A DNA stretch of 29,590 nt from CAYSZB01 sp964435475. GTDB lineage: Bacteria; Chloroflexota; Anaerolineae; Anaerolineales; Anaerolineaceae. The notes under the pieces were generated by a model. The model was not told the origin of the DNA, searched no databases, and saw nothing but the letters and a program-made list of their open reading frames with translations. Position 1 is the first letter of the stretch, and every line of letters starts with the position of its first letter. A program made the position numbers and the translations under genes. The stretch covers positions 1 to 29,590 of the forward strand of contig CAYSZB010000027.1 in the NCBI GenBank assembly GCA_964435475.1, given 5' to 3'. Below, in pieces: positions 17,813 through 26,944 of this stretch.

Positions 17813-17828
17813 CTGGCATGACTGCCAG
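17813..17828. terminator. Short hairpin between convergent membrane-protein genes
   Basis: CTGGCA (17813-17818) and TGCCAG (17823-17828) pair over a 4-nt loop in the 47-bp gap between convergent genes. There is no T-run, so it is a weak candidate. Confidence 0.3.
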
Positions 17829-17831
17829 TGA

Positions 17832-18785
17832 TTAGCGTTTCTTTTCCAGGGCTGCCTTGATGCGTGGGTGCATCTGGAACCCCTTGATATTCCGGCACCC
17901 ATATAAATAAAATGCCTGCAGGGTTTCAATAACCTCTGAACGCGCATTATAGACTTCCTGGTCCTTGATGCTCATCGTTCTGCCCTGTACCAGGTCGAGC
18001 ATCAGGCTTTCGGTAAGCTGATTGAAGCGGTCGTTATATAAAAGCGTATCATACTCCCCATGTTCCAATATGATCCTGGCGGCCTGCATGGTCAGCCCGA
18101 CCTTTCCATCGACATCGCTGTAGCCCCAACGCTCCCTGATCACCTCCCATGCCCACTCCTCCAGTTTTGCACCACCTTTGGATGCTTGTTTCTGCTGTTT
18201 TTTGCCAAATATCGTATCCAGCAATAGCAAGACAAGCGGAGCACAGATCACCGCCCACATCCAGTTGTGGGAAAAGGGCGATGGGCGGTTGACAAAGGAG
18301 AAGACCAACAAGAGGATCAGCAGGACCGCCAAGACTGCCAGGACCAGATAGTTGAGCACCTTCAAAAAAGTGGATTTCATATTGAGGGCTAGCGATTCCA
18401 CCCCGATAAAAGCAGCAGCTGTCAGCCCGCCAAGGATGGGAGCACCGATCTGCCAGAAAAAGCGCTGAGCCGGGTTGTTCTGGGGGAGTAAGAATATCGT
18501 ATTTGCCAGCCAGATCATGAAGATCAAGAAAATGATCCCTAAAAAGACTGAACAACCTATGAACTGGTTGGTCTGATGATCTTCCCATTTCCTGCCAGGG
18601 TTGTTATGCTCCCATACGTCACGAACGGTCGCATCCTTGACCTTGCTGTGGGACTTGGGGGTCACCCAGATATGCGAGGTGTCCTTTTCATAACCGCCAT
18701 CCTTTGAGCGTACCAGGTACGCCAATAAAACCATCAGGGGGAAACCGATCGCTCCCAACCAGAAAAGGGTCCAGAATATTGGCAT
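17832..18785 (-). CDS. Multi-pass membrane protein with cytoplasmic helical C-terminal domain
   Basis: The 317-residue protein has no family I recognise. The ATG at 18783-18785 (MPIFWTLF) is preceded by GGAGG with 5-nt spacing; a slightly longer frame reads through that site. One hydrophobic segment lies at the extreme N-terminus, and four more lie between about residues 80 and 205. A cytoplasmic domain of about 110 residues follows after a KKQQKQ stretch. It is charged and probably helical (EEWAWEVIRERWGYSD.., then EVIETLQAFYLYGCRN). No catalytic motif is visible. The gene is convergent with the small membrane protein and divergent from the zinc-ribbon gene. Confidence 0.65.
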   Translation of the reverse strand: MPIFWTLFWLGAIGFPLMVLLAYLVRSKDGGYEKDTSHIWVTPKSHSKVKDATVRDVWEHNNPGRKWEDHQTNQFIGCSVFLGIIFLIFMIWLANTIFLLPQNNPAQRFFWQIGAPILGGLTAAAFIGVESLALNMKSTFLKVLNYLVLAVLAVLLILLLVFSFVNRPSPFSHNWMWAVICAPLVLLLLDTIFGKKQQKQASKGGAKLEEWAWEVIRERWGYSDVDGKVGLTMQAARIILEHGEYDTLLYNDRFNQLTESLMLDLVQGRTMSIKDQEVYNARSEVIETLQAFYLYGCRNIKGFQMHPRIKAALEKKR

Positions 18786-19121
18786 ATCATCCTCCATCAC
18801 CCCTGGTTAATATGTGAACGAACAAAGTCTTTGATTAGTACCATAATTATATCAAAAAAGGTCCATTTCTGCCCGGGGTCTGACCCTGTGCCTGGATTAA
18901 GGATTGATCAACCCTTAAATTTGTTAGGGCTTTGTTAATTGTCACCGGGAAACATGGAGTGATGATCGGTCAGGATATAGCGAAGGTTAAGCAAATTTCC
19001 CCCCATCTTCCAGTTCTTATCCAGTAAATACACCCTAAATCCTGGCATCTGGGTATAATTGCCCCGATCAGCACACAACAACCCAACTTATCACAGCCTT
19101 CAAAGGCAGGGAGATCTGAGC
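18786..19121. other. Divergent intergenic region
   Basis: These 336 bp separate the membrane-protein gene from the zinc-ribbon gene. TATAAT at 19054-19059 is a possible -10 box for the latter, without a clear -35. A GGGTC-T-GACCC near-palindrome lies at 18876-18886. No supported small gene was found. Confidence 0.5.
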
Positions 19122-19658
19122 ATGAATTGTTATCGATGTGGAAAAGACCAGGAGTGCCGCTATATCACCCTGGTTACCGGGAAAGTTCAGAATGACCAGA
19201 CAACATACCCGGGAAACACCGTCAAAATAACCTATGGCGAATTTGAACCCCTGTATTACTACATCTGCCAGGATTGCTGGCGCGAACACGAACGCAAAGA
19301 AGACAAAGGCACAGTGAAGATTTTTTTGATCTCACTTGGAGTCGGTATCCTGCTAATGATCCTGGGCTTTGTAATTAAGGAAGCTGCAGGTGCATGCAGA
19401 GCAATGGGGTACTTTGCCAGTGGGGCCGGTTTGATTGGGGCAATCATTACTGGAACTATTTACTCAAGAAAAGACTATACGGCGCTGGACATCAACACAG
19501 TTGACGTAAAAAAACTGTTCACTACCTTCAACGAAGATATTGCCAGGTATATCTTTAAAGCCAGGGGAACTGTTGCATTCTGGGAACAGGGAAACTGGCA
19601 GGATTGGATGGATAAGAAACCCAATATCACCCTGGATACCAAAGTAAGCAAGCCATAG
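19122..19658 (+). CDS. Zinc-ribbon membrane protein of unknown function
   Basis: This 178-residue product starts at 19122 (MNCYRCGK), with GGGAG about 10 nt upstream; an in-frame upstream ATG at 19059 lacks a ribosome site. Residues 3-6 (CYRC) and a later CQDC near residue 50 form a likely zinc ribbon. Two hydrophobic segments follow (ISLGVGILLMILGFVI and a second around GAGLIGAIITGTIY), then a polar C-terminal domain. This architecture is common among small bacterial proteins of unknown role. Confidence 0.65.
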   Translation: MNCYRCGKDQECRYITLVTGKVQNDQTTYPGNTVKITYGEFEPLYYYICQDCWREHERKEDKGTVKIFLISLGVGILLMILGFVIKEAAGACRAMGYFASGAGLIGAIITGTIYSRKDYTALDINTVDVKKLFTTFNEDIARYIFKARGTVAFWEQGNWQDWMDKKPNITLDTKVSKP

Positions 19659-19755
19659 ATCGCAACCAGGTCTTATCTCCAGCCCCAAAACGATCAGCCG
19701 GGAGTGGGTGGGGTAAAATAGGCATCAAACAACAATTTATTTTTGGGGCACCCAT

Positions 19756-20424
19756 ATGACATCTTTCATCACTTCAACCTACCCCCTTTTTGCCTGGATC
19801 GGCAGCCTGGCGGTCCTTTTGGGCATCCTGGTCAGCGCGTTTGTCTACCGCGGCAAGACCGGCGAGAAGTATTCGATTTTCAACCATTTCATCTCCGAAC
19901 TGGGTGAACGCGGCGTCTCAAAACTGGCGGTCTTTTTCAACGTCGGCATGATGATCGGCGGGCTGGCCTTCGTGCCGGTGATGATCGGGCTGGGGCTTGT
20001 GCTTGGTTCGTGGTGGGGCATCCTCGGCATGCTGTGCGGGGTGGTGGCGGCAGTGGCCTGCTTTTTTGTCGGTGTCTTCCCGATGGACAACATGAAACCC
20101 CACGGCATTGCCGCCATGACCTACTTCCGCATGGGGCTGGTGACCATTTTGTTGTTCACGGTGGCTATTTTCGTCCAGCCGGCAGCTTCCAGGCAGATCC
20201 CCCTGGCGATGAACATCGCCGGCATCCTGTCCATTGCAGCTTACGCGGCTTTCCTGGTGGTCATCGGCATCAAAACACAGAAAAATAAAGCCAAACAACA
20301 GGCAGAAGCGCTGGACACCAGCGAAACGCCTGAAAGACCGCGTTTCTGGATCCTGGCGTTGTTGGAGTGGCTGGTCTTTTTCACCACCATGCTGTGGTTT
20401 ATCGGCGTTGCAGTGTTCGGGTAG
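19756..20424 (+). CDS. DUF998-like integral membrane protein
   Basis: The 222-residue product has about six transmembrane segments. The motifs NHFISELGERGVS, FFNVGMMIGG and GVFPMDNMKPHGIAAM match the DUF998 pattern of conserved polar residues at membrane faces. The function of the family is not firmly established. TAAAAT at 19714-19719 is a possible -10 box. A hairpin element (20476 onward) follows 51 bp after its stop. Confidence 0.75.
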   Translation: MTSFITSTYPLFAWIGSLAVLLGILVSAFVYRGKTGEKYSIFNHFISELGERGVSKLAVFFNVGMMIGGLAFVPVMIGLGLVLGSWWGILGMLCGVVAAVACFFVGVFPMDNMKPHGIAAMTYFRMGLVTILLFTVAIFVQPAASRQIPLAMNIAGILSIAAYAAFLVVIGIKTQKNKAKQQAEALDTSETPERPRFWILALLEWLVFFTTMLWFIGVAVFG

Positions 20425-20475
20425 CGAAGACCCGATCACGGGTGGAATTTTTGATGTGTTGATCAGTTGCGATCT

Positions 20476-20553
20476 ACTTTCGCCCTCACCCCAACCCTCT
20501 CCCTCATCCGACATTTTCTTGTTCGGATACACACAAGCGAGGGAGAGGGCTTT
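20476..20553. repeat. Dispersed hairpin element, copy 1
   Basis: It begins ACTTTCGCCCTCACCCC and contains the perfect 11-bp arms CCCTCTCCCTC (20495-20505) and GAGGGAGAGGG (20539-20549). The same design, with the same opening and arms, recurs at 26767-26844. The loop differs between copies while the arms are unchanged. It resembles the widespread REP-like repeats that yield spurious proline/serine-rich reading frames. Non-coding. Confidence 0.75.
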
Positions 20554-20678
20554 GAAATTCTTCCGATAACTCACATTTGCTGACCGGACCTGTCATTAAA
20601 CACCACATATTGAAAACAAACGGAGTAAAAACCCCAATTCAGCCGTTCGATGTGCTTTGTTTTTGATTTACAATTGCT

Positions 20679-20906
20679 CCTCACCAGGATCTTTGGTCCT
20701 CACCAGGATCTTCGACCCTTACCAGGATCTTCGGCCCTCATCAGGATCTTCGGTCCTCACCAGGATCTTTGGTCCTCACCAGGATCTTCGATCCTCACCA
20801 GGACCTTCGGTCCTCACCAGGACCTTCGGTCCTCACCAGGACCTTCGGTCCTCATCAGGATCTTCGACCCTCACCAGGACCTTCGGTCCTCATCAGGATC
20901 TTCGAC
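20679..20906. repeat. 19-bp tandem repeat, 12 copies, hairpin-forming
   Basis: Twelve head-to-tail copies of the 19-bp unit CCTCACCAGGATCTTCGGT with variants occupy 20679-20906; the second gap starts four bases later. Across each unit junction AGGAYC-TTY-GRTCCT forms a 6-bp stem with a 3-nt loop. Where position 12 is C, position 18 is always G; where it is T, position 18 is A or G, so pairing is kept. Because 19 is not a multiple of three, the open frames through it are artefacts. The array probably continues into the gap and caused it. Confidence 0.88.
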
Positions 20907-20910
20907 AACA

Positions 20911-21010
20911 NNNNNNNNNNNNNNNNNNNNNNNNNNNNNNNNNNNNNNNNNNNNNNNNNNNNNNNNNNNNNNNNNNNNNNNNNNNNNNNNNNNNNNNNNN
21001 NNNNNNNNNN
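20911..21010. other. Scaffold gap 2 (100 N) at the end of the 19-bp array
   Basis: Exactly 100 N, a default scaffold gap size. The true length and copy number of the adjoining repeat are unknown. The flanks do not overlap each other. The sequence at 21011-21209 contains a 12-bp palindrome CCCCACGTGGGG (21150-21161) and the ribosome site of the next gene, but no other gene. Confidence 0.8.
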
Positions 21011-21209
21011 TCCCTGCATTGGAAAAATCAATCCTTACCTTCTTTCCCAAATTACTCTCCTTCATTACTGGTGAAAAGGTGTACAATATTTTCGTCTCTG
21101 CCGCATTCCCCGTTTTTTATGGCGGCAAAACCACAAATGGATCGACTCGCCCCACGTGGGGGAGGGAGTGTCTTTTTTTGATGCGTAGCGAGTTTATTAG
21201 GAGAATACG

Positions 21210-24200
21210 ATGAAAAAGCATAACCTGACCTTCCAATTCCTCATTAACCTGGCATGGGTAGCCCTTTTGGTGCTTACCCCGGCGCTGCAGGGCACCACGC
21301 CGGTCGCAGCCCAGGCGGATGAACCCACTGACCAGTCCGTCAATTCAGGGGACTGGCTGTCAGACATCCAGCAGCAGCTTGCCAGCGAGGAATATTTCGT
21401 CACCTGGCAGGAACAAACCTACCTGGCGGACCTGCCGGCGGCTTTCCAGGCGCCCAACCGCGAACAGAACCTGCGCACCTATTTTTCATCTCAAGGCATC
21501 TCGGTCATTCCCCGCCAGTGGGAGGATGGCATGGTCGACCCGCCATGGCGCTGGGATATTAACCTGGAAGCCTGGGGAAATCAGGATGCTTTGCGCTCTG
21601 AACAACCCGGGGAATTGACCGCCCTGGAAAACGCCATCCATGCACCGCACGGCAGCCTTGTGCAGTCATTCCGCAATGAACCTGAAGGCCTGAGGCTCGG
21701 CATGCAGCTTGAGCAAGCCCCGGACGAGGTCAGCGGGTCGCCCGTCAGCCTGGTTTTCAGGGTGGGCACCGGTCTGACCGCCCAGGCGGAGGGCACTTCC
21801 TCTCTGGTCTTCATGCATGACGGGATTGAAGTATTGCGCCTGGCATCTCTGGCAGCACAGGATGCCGCCGGTCAGTCCCTGCCGGTCACGCTCGCGCTTG
21901 ATGGAGACCTGTTGACCTGGCAGGTGGATGCGTCCAACGCAGTCTACCCCATTTCAACAGGTGCAGTTATCACCGGTTTACCAACCACATACAAGATCAT
22001 GTTTATCGGCAGCGACACATCCAGGTTGGGTTATTCGGTAGCCACTGCCGGCGATGTCAACAACGACGGTTATTCCGACGTGATCCTTGGGTTGCCTGAA
22101 TATGACGGGGGGGAGACCGACGAGGGACGGGCATTGATCTATGCCAGCGGACCCAATGGGCCTTACGTGCCGCCCATCTGGTCCAAGGAAGGCAACCAGG
22201 CAGGCGCGCACTTTGGTTTCAGCGTGTCGCCTGCGGGGGACGTCAACCGCGACATGTATGCTGATGTGATCGTTGGCGCACCATACTATGACCACCCGGA
22301 AATCAATGAAGGTGGTGCATGGGTCTACCAGGGTAAGAGCGACGGCGTGAACTCGGCCCCCAGTTTCTTTGCCCAGGGGGACCAGGCGGATGCCAACCTG
22401 GGTTGGTCGGTGGCTTTCGCCGGGGATGCCAACAAGGATACATTCAGCGACATCATCGTTGGAGCGATCAACTATGACAACGTTAACATGAATGAAGGCT
22501 GGGCAATGGCCTGGTATGGATCGTTAAGCGGCATCAACGGCGGTGCGAATGGCACCCCTTCCAATGCCGACTGGCATGCCGAAGGGCAGGAGGATAATGC
22601 GCTGCTGGGCATATCGGTTGCCTCTGCGGGCGATGTTAATGGGGATGAGTATTTCGATATCATTGTCGGGGCCAGCCAATTTGGCGACCTGGACAACGGG
22701 GAAGCGTTCCTCTGGTATGGTGGAGATGGCGGGGTCAATGACGGCGCTGTGGGTATCCCGTCAAACGCAGACTGGCGCACCAATCGGACCGCCAGTACCT
22801 ATAAAGCGGCTCACATCGGGCTGTCCGTTTCCTCAGCCGGGGATGTCAATGGGGATGGCTATGGCGATGTAATCGTGGGTCTTCCACATTACAGCGATGC
22901 GACATATACCGAACGGGGGGTAACTTTTCTCTACCTGGGTAGTGAAGCCGGGTTGCCTTACCCGCCCGATAATGTGGATGCCGGTGAGCATAGCGGGGCC
23001 TGGTTTGGTTTCTCTGTTGCCTGTGCCGGGGATGTCAATGGCGATGGGTATGCGGATGTGGTGGTTGGTTCGCCGCTCTATACCAACGGCGAGAGTGAAG
23101 AAGGGCGGGCTTACCTGTGGTATGGCAATAAAGACGGCATCAGCACCACGCGTGATTGGAGCAATGAGAGCAACGTTGCAGGCGCCAGGTATGGCACTTC
23201 GGTTGCCACAGCCGGTGATGTCAACGGCGATGGCTATTCCGACCTGCTGATCGGCTCTCCCAATGAAGACAGTTCATCCGGAAGGGCTTACGTCTATCTC
23301 GGATCAGCGGACCTGCCGGATGCGACAGCCAACTGGACCAAGCGCAGCAACCAGGTCTCTGCCAATTTTGGTTTCAGCGTTGCCAGCGCCGGGGACGTCA
23401 ACGGTGACGGTTTTGGGGATGTCATTATCGGTGCCGACCTGTGGGATGATGGCCAGCTCAATGAAGGCGGGGTATGGATTTACAGGGGGGCTGCGGATGG
23501 CCTGGTTGACGCGCCTTACTGGTATAAACAGGGCGATCTGAATGGTGCTGGTTTTGGTCATTCCGTTGCTTCCGCCGGCGATGTCAACGGTGACGGCTAT
23601 TCGGATGTGGTGGTGGGGGCACCTTATTGGGAAGACACCCATACAGATGAAGGTGGCGTTTGGGTCTATTACGGGTCAGCCAGCGGGGTAAACCCTGTGC
23701 CTGCCTGGGCCAAGACCAGTGACCAGGCTTACGCCTGGTTCGGCAAATCAGTCGCCTCGGCAGGTGACATCAATGGTGATGGGTATGGTGACCTGGTGGC
23801 GGGGGCACCACTGACCGATCATGGTGAGAATGACGAAGGAGTTGCCTGGGTCTACCTGGGCTCAGCAAGCGGGTTAAGCACAACGCCACATACCCACCTG
23901 GAAAGTGACCAGGCTGGGGCGCGCTTTGGCCATTCAGTCGCCTCGGCTGGTGATGTCAACGCCGATGGGTACAGCGACCTGGTGGTCGGCGCACCCTACT
24001 GGGAAGATGATGAAAACACATCCGAAGGGCGTGCCTACCTCTACCATGGCTCTGCAAATGGGCTGGATAGCACCCTTCAGTGGCATGCGGAGGCCAACAA
24101 CTGGAACGCCCACATGGGCTGGTCGGTGGCCAGCGCCGGGGATGTAAACGGCGATGGACGCAGTGATGTGATCGTCAGCGCGTCGTATTATGGCGATGAC

Positions 24201-25049
24201 GGGTTGGAAAGTGAGGGCAAGGTCTGGGTATTTCATGGATCTGATTTTGGCCTGAACAGTTCGCCAAGCTGGTCAAAAGAGAGTGGACGGGAATCGGCGC
24301 TCTATGGTTATTCGGTTGCCTCAGCCGGCGATGTCAATGGCGACGGGTATGCCGATGTGCTGATCGGCGCTCCCGGCATGATCCCCGAAGGGGGAGCTAT
24401 TGCTGGCGGGTTGGCGCGCCTGTACACCGGCAGCCAGGATGGGCTGGGCTCGTCCTATGCCTGGACTGGTATAGGCGGCCAGGAAAGCGCCTTTTATGGC
24501 GTCTCGGTGGCCAGCGCCGGCGATGTCAACGGGGATGCCTATGCTGATATCATCATTGGTGCAAACCGCTTTACGGACGGACCAAGTCAGGAAGGCAAGG
24601 CCTTTGTCCACTACGGCAACGGCTGCAACGGGTTCCCGATCAATTTACAGTTATTGAACCTCGGTGTGGATGACATCCCGGTACCCAACCTGGGCAGGGC
24701 TGACCCCGCCAATGTGGCTGCCCGCTTCCACCAGTGGAGCCCGTTCGGCTTTGGTGATTATAACTGGGAGATCGAGGTCAAACCTGTGGGGGTCGTATTT
24801 GATGGCAGCGGCCTGAACAGTGATTATTTGGTGTGGTCTCCATTGCGACCTCCTTATCCGTGGATGGATCAGTTACGCAATCTTTCGTATAACACGGCCT
24901 ATCACTGGCGGATGAGACTGCGCCTGCAACCGACCGACTTCCCGTGGATGCCAGCCAGCCGCTGGGTAACGGTGCCGCTGGGCGGTTGGAACGAGACCGA
25001 TTTTCGGACGATCACCCCGCATATTTACCTGCCGTTGATCGTGAGGTAA
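21210..25049 (+). CDS. Secreted FG-GAP/integrin-alpha-like repeat protein, YLPLIVR tail
   Basis: This 1279-residue exported protein starts after AGGAG within TTAGGAGAATACG. A signal peptide (MKKHNLTF.. to VAAQA) is followed by about 230 residues of mixed sequence, then 14 FG-GAP repeats. Each repeat has the core [FLY]-G-x-SV-x-x-AGDVNGDGY-x-D-[VIL]-[IV]-[VI]-G, about 60-65 residues long. The DxNxDGxxD segment is the calcium-binding loop known from integrin alpha-subunit propellers. Repeats 2, 3, 4 and 14 have substitutions in that loop, so calcium binding may vary. Fourteen repeats fit two seven-bladed propellers. After the last repeat, a fibronectin-III-like region (YNWEIEVKP.., then TAYHWRMRLRLQP) leads to the end HIYLPLIVR, a clear tail. 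Likely role: surface adhesion or ligand binding. This is inferred. Confidence 0.87.
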   Translation: MKKHNLTFQFLINLAWVALLVLTPALQGTTPVAAQADEPTDQSVNSGDWLSDIQQQLASEEYFVTWQEQTYLADLPAAFQAPNREQNLRTYFSSQGISVIPRQWEDGMVDPPWRWDINLEAWGNQDALRSEQPGELTALENAIHAPHGSLVQSFRNEPEGLRLGMQLEQAPDEVSGSPVSLVFRVGTGLTAQAEGTSSLVFMHDGIEVLRLASLAAQDAAGQSLPVTLALDGDLLTWQVDASNAVYPISTGAVITGLPTTYKIMFIGSDTSRLGYSVATAGDVNNDGYSDVILGLPEYDGGETDEGRALIYASGPNGPYVPPIWSKEGNQAGAHFGFSVSPAGDVNRDMYADVIVGAPYYDHPEINEGGAWVYQGKSDGVNSAPSFFAQGDQADANLGWSVAFAGDANKDTFSDIIVGAINYDNVNMNEGWAMAWYGSLSGINGGANGTPSNADWHAEGQEDNALLGISVASAGDVNGDEYFDIIVGASQFGDLDNGEAFLWYGGDGGVNDGAVGIPSNADWRTNRTASTYKAAHIGLSVSSAGDVNGDGYGDVIVGLPHYSDATYTERGVTFLYLGSEAGLPYPPDNVDAGEHSGAWFGFSVACAGDVNGDGYADVVVGSPLYTNGESEEGRAYLWYGNKDGISTTRDWSNESNVAGARYGTSVATAGDVNGDGYSDLLIGSPNEDSSSGRAYVYLGSADLPDATANWTKRSNQVSANFGFSVASAGDVNGDGFGDVIIGADLWDDGQLNEGGVWIYRGAADGLVDAPYWYKQGDLNGAGFGHSVASAGDVNGDGYSDVVVGAPYWEDTHTDEGGVWVYYGSASGVNPVPAWAKTSDQAYAWFGKSVASAGDINGDGYGDLVAGAPLTDHGENDEGVAWVYLGSASGLSTTPHTHLESDQAGARFGHSVASAGDVNADGYSDLVVGAPYWEDDENTSEGRAYLYHGSANGLDSTLQWHAEANNWNAHMGWSVASAGDVNGDGRSDVIVSASYYGDDGLESEGKVWVFHGSDFGLNSSPSWSKESGRESALYGYSVASAGDVNGDGYADVLIGAPGMIPEGGAIAGGLARLYTGSQDGLGSSYAWTGIGGQESAFYGVSVASAGDVNGDAYADIIIGANRFTDGPSQEGKAFVHYGNGCNGFPINLQLLNLGVDDIPVPNLGRADPANVAARFHQWSPFGFGDYNWEIEVKPVGVVFDGSGLNSDYLVWSPLRPPYPWMDQLRNLSYNTAYHWRMRLRLQPTDFPWMPASRWVTVPLGGWNETDFRTITPHIYLPLIVR

Positions 25050-25146
25050 ATAGGCTCAAAGTCATGATACTGAACGACCGAAGTGCTTAAAGGTTAAAAC
25101 GAAAAAGTAACACTCTGAATGCGCTTCGGTCCACCCTCAAATATTT

Positions 25147-25182
25147 ATCGTAGTGGAAGGTTTCATAATCTTCCACTACGAT
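25147..25182. terminator. Bidirectional terminator-like hairpin
   Basis: ATCGTAGTGGAAG (25147-25159) and CTTCCACTACGAT (25170-25182) pair perfectly over 13 bp with a 10-nt loop. It lies between the convergent FG-GAP gene and the beta-helix gene, so it could terminate both. Confidence 0.7.
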
Positions 25183-25188
25183 TGCTTA

Positions 25189-26520
25189 CTACCTGAAGAG
25201 GATCGGTAAGAACACGGTCCTGATATCCACCACCCCTTCAAACGCACCCGTATCACAATTGCCATCGCTGCGCAGGTAGTGGCGCTGGTCTTCGGCCAGG
25301 TCCTCAATTGGCAAAACCGGGTTTTCAGGTATCTTGGTGCAGTTGCCCGGGCGGTTATCCCTTGCCGGCGAGCCCACCAACAGCGGCATGGTCAGCGTCG
25401 ATCCGCCCCAGCCACCCAATGTGCCCAGCATGGGATCTGTGTTGACCTGGTCGCCTGTGCCGGTTGCCGGGCAGGTGTTGTCGCTGTAAATGTTGTAGCC
25501 TTGTGAGGTCCAGGTGCCCGAATTGGAGCAATTATCACTTCCCCCTTGCGGGGTATTTCTCAGGATGGAATCATGGATTGTGACCGAAGAACCAGGTGGG
25601 TTATAAATGCTTGAAATGCGCCCGGCATTGGCGATGGTCGACGATTCGAGGATCAGGGTATTGTTATTCCTGATCCCGGCGATGTAAGCAGGAGCAGCCG
25701 TGTTACCGCTGATGGTCGAATTGCGGATGTGCAGGTTGGCATAATTATCGATGACGAATGCCTCTGAGGCATGATTGTCATAAATTGTGGAATTTGTAAT
25801 AAAGAATGATCCCATTGCCCCTGCGTTAAATATTGCTGAAGCGCCTACACTGGAATTATTGCGAATTATAGAGTCGGCCATGTAGATCTTACCCCCATTT
25901 TGGATACCTCCCCCGGCGATCTGGAACGCGCAAGTTTCCTGCCCACAGCGCACTTCATTCTCTTCGATGACTACTTCAGTCAATAACAGATTGCCATAAT
26001 TCATTATGCCTGCACCATCAGCATAATCTGCGCTACCCGTCCAGGAGAGTAGCCCACCCTTGATGACGATGTTTTCCATCTGGACGTTGACATCCAGGCT
26101 GATCTCAAACACGCGATCCAACTGGTTGGCATCGATCACCGTTGGTTGGGTACCAGTGCCGACCAGTTTAATGGTGTATAAGGGGTTCGCTTTAGGAAAA
26201 TCCAGGTCGCCAGATTTGATATCGTTTATGCCGTCCGGCGGGATGGTCAGGTCGTAGGTGTTGGCTGGGATGTTGATCGTTACATTGCCATAAACACCAT
26301 TCCAATTTGCCTCGTCGATCGCCGCGCGCAAAGTGCAGGGGCCGCCGGTGATGGCTCCCACGCTGCAAACGCTGTTTATGACAAAATCATTAAGGTCGGC
26401 GGTGGAATTGACCGTGAAGACCAAATCCGTCGCCGACTCAACAGGCTGGATACCAATGGTCATCAGCAGCAGGCCAGTCAATAAGACTAAACCAATTTGG
26501 TGTCGAAAATGGGTGGTCAT
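25189..26520 (-). CDS. Secreted CSLREA/choice-of-anchor-Q beta-helix protein, FLPILFR tail
   Basis: This 443-residue exported protein starts at the ATG at 26518-26520 (MTTHFRHQ), preceded by AAAGGAG; the longer upstream frame lacks a ribosome site and would bury the signal peptide. Mature residues open with FTVNSTADLNDF, then a Cys pair and CTLRAAIDEANW, the CSLREA-type N-terminal motif. Parallel beta-helix coils follow (NSTIYDNHASEA, NSTISGNTAAPAYIAG, ESSTIANAG). The C-terminal module runs from DPMLGTLGGWGGSTLTMPLLVGSPARD to CDTGAFE, the choice-of-anchor-Q pattern. After GAFE come eight residues and then FLPILFR and the stop. In this family the segment after GAFE is where different lineages carry their own surface-sorting tags. 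The gene is convergent with the FG-GAP gene. Confidence 0.85.
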   Translation of the reverse strand: MTTHFRHQIGLVLLTGLLLMTIGIQPVESATDLVFTVNSTADLNDFVINSVCSVGAITGGPCTLRAAIDEANWNGVYGNVTINIPANTYDLTIPPDGINDIKSGDLDFPKANPLYTIKLVGTGTQPTVIDANQLDRVFEISLDVNVQMENIVIKGGLLSWTGSADYADGAGIMNYGNLLLTEVVIEENEVRCGQETCAFQIAGGGIQNGGKIYMADSIIRNNSSVGASAIFNAGAMGSFFITNSTIYDNHASEAFVIDNYANLHIRNSTISGNTAAPAYIAGIRNNNTLILESSTIANAGRISSIYNPPGSSVTIHDSILRNTPQGGSDNCSNSGTWTSQGYNIYSDNTCPATGTGDQVNTDPMLGTLGGWGGSTLTMPLLVGSPARDNRPGNCTKIPENPVLPIEDLAEDQRHYLRSDGNCDTGAFEGVVDIRTVFLPILFR

Positions 26521-26766
26521 GTGCGCTCCTTTTGGTGAACAGGGACCGGTGACTGTTTCAAACGGGTTAATTACGCATATTATATCCGCTGTTTTGTCCA
26601 TTTTTATCAATTAATTGGCGGAAAATTTGCTCGCGCTGGTCTCCGGTGGAAGATGGTGCGATTTAAGTTTTCCCTGCATCCCAAATTATGCCTTGTAAGA
26701 GTTACGCACCAATTAAAGTCAATTCTTCAACCTAACCAATAGTGACCCATGGGATTCAGTGGGAAT

Positions 26767-26844
26767 ACTTTCGCCCTCACCCCAACCCTCTCCCTCATCT
26801 TACGTTCTCTTGTCTGGATACTCACATCCGAGGGAGAGGGCTTT
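26767..26844. repeat. Dispersed hairpin element, copy 2
   Basis: It has the same opening ACTTTCGCCCTCACCCC and the same perfect arms CCCTCTCCCTC (26786-26796) and GAGGGAGAGGG (26830-26840) as the copy at 20476. The loop differs. The element ends GGCTTT exactly where the third gap begins. The rest of 26521-26766 shows no gene. Confidence 0.75.
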
Positions 26845-26944
26845 NNNNNNNNNNNNNNNNNNNNNNNNNNNNNNNNNNNNNNNNNNNNNNNNNNNNNNNN
26901 NNNNNNNNNNNNNNNNNNNNNNNNNNNNNNNNNNNNNNNNNNNN
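26845..26944. other. Scaffold gap 3 (100 N) directly after hairpin element copy 2
   Basis: Exactly 100 N begin at the last base of the dispersed element, consistent with an assembly break caused by the repeat. The flanks do not overlap. The sequence 26945-27064 is the leader of the nitroreductase gene and contains CCCGATCACGGGT (27023-27035), also found at 20431-20443. Confidence 0.8.

Noticed and set aside
18876..18886. GGGTC-T-GACCC near-palindrome as an operator
   Set aside because: It is a single short site without a second copy or promoter context, and could occur by chance.
20679..20906. Possible CRISPR array
   Set aside because: The 19-bp units are head to tail with no spacers between them and no cas genes nearby.
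20650..21213. Open frames running through the 19-bp repeat and the N gap
   Set aside because: They are open in several phases because of the repeat and contain undefined sequence.
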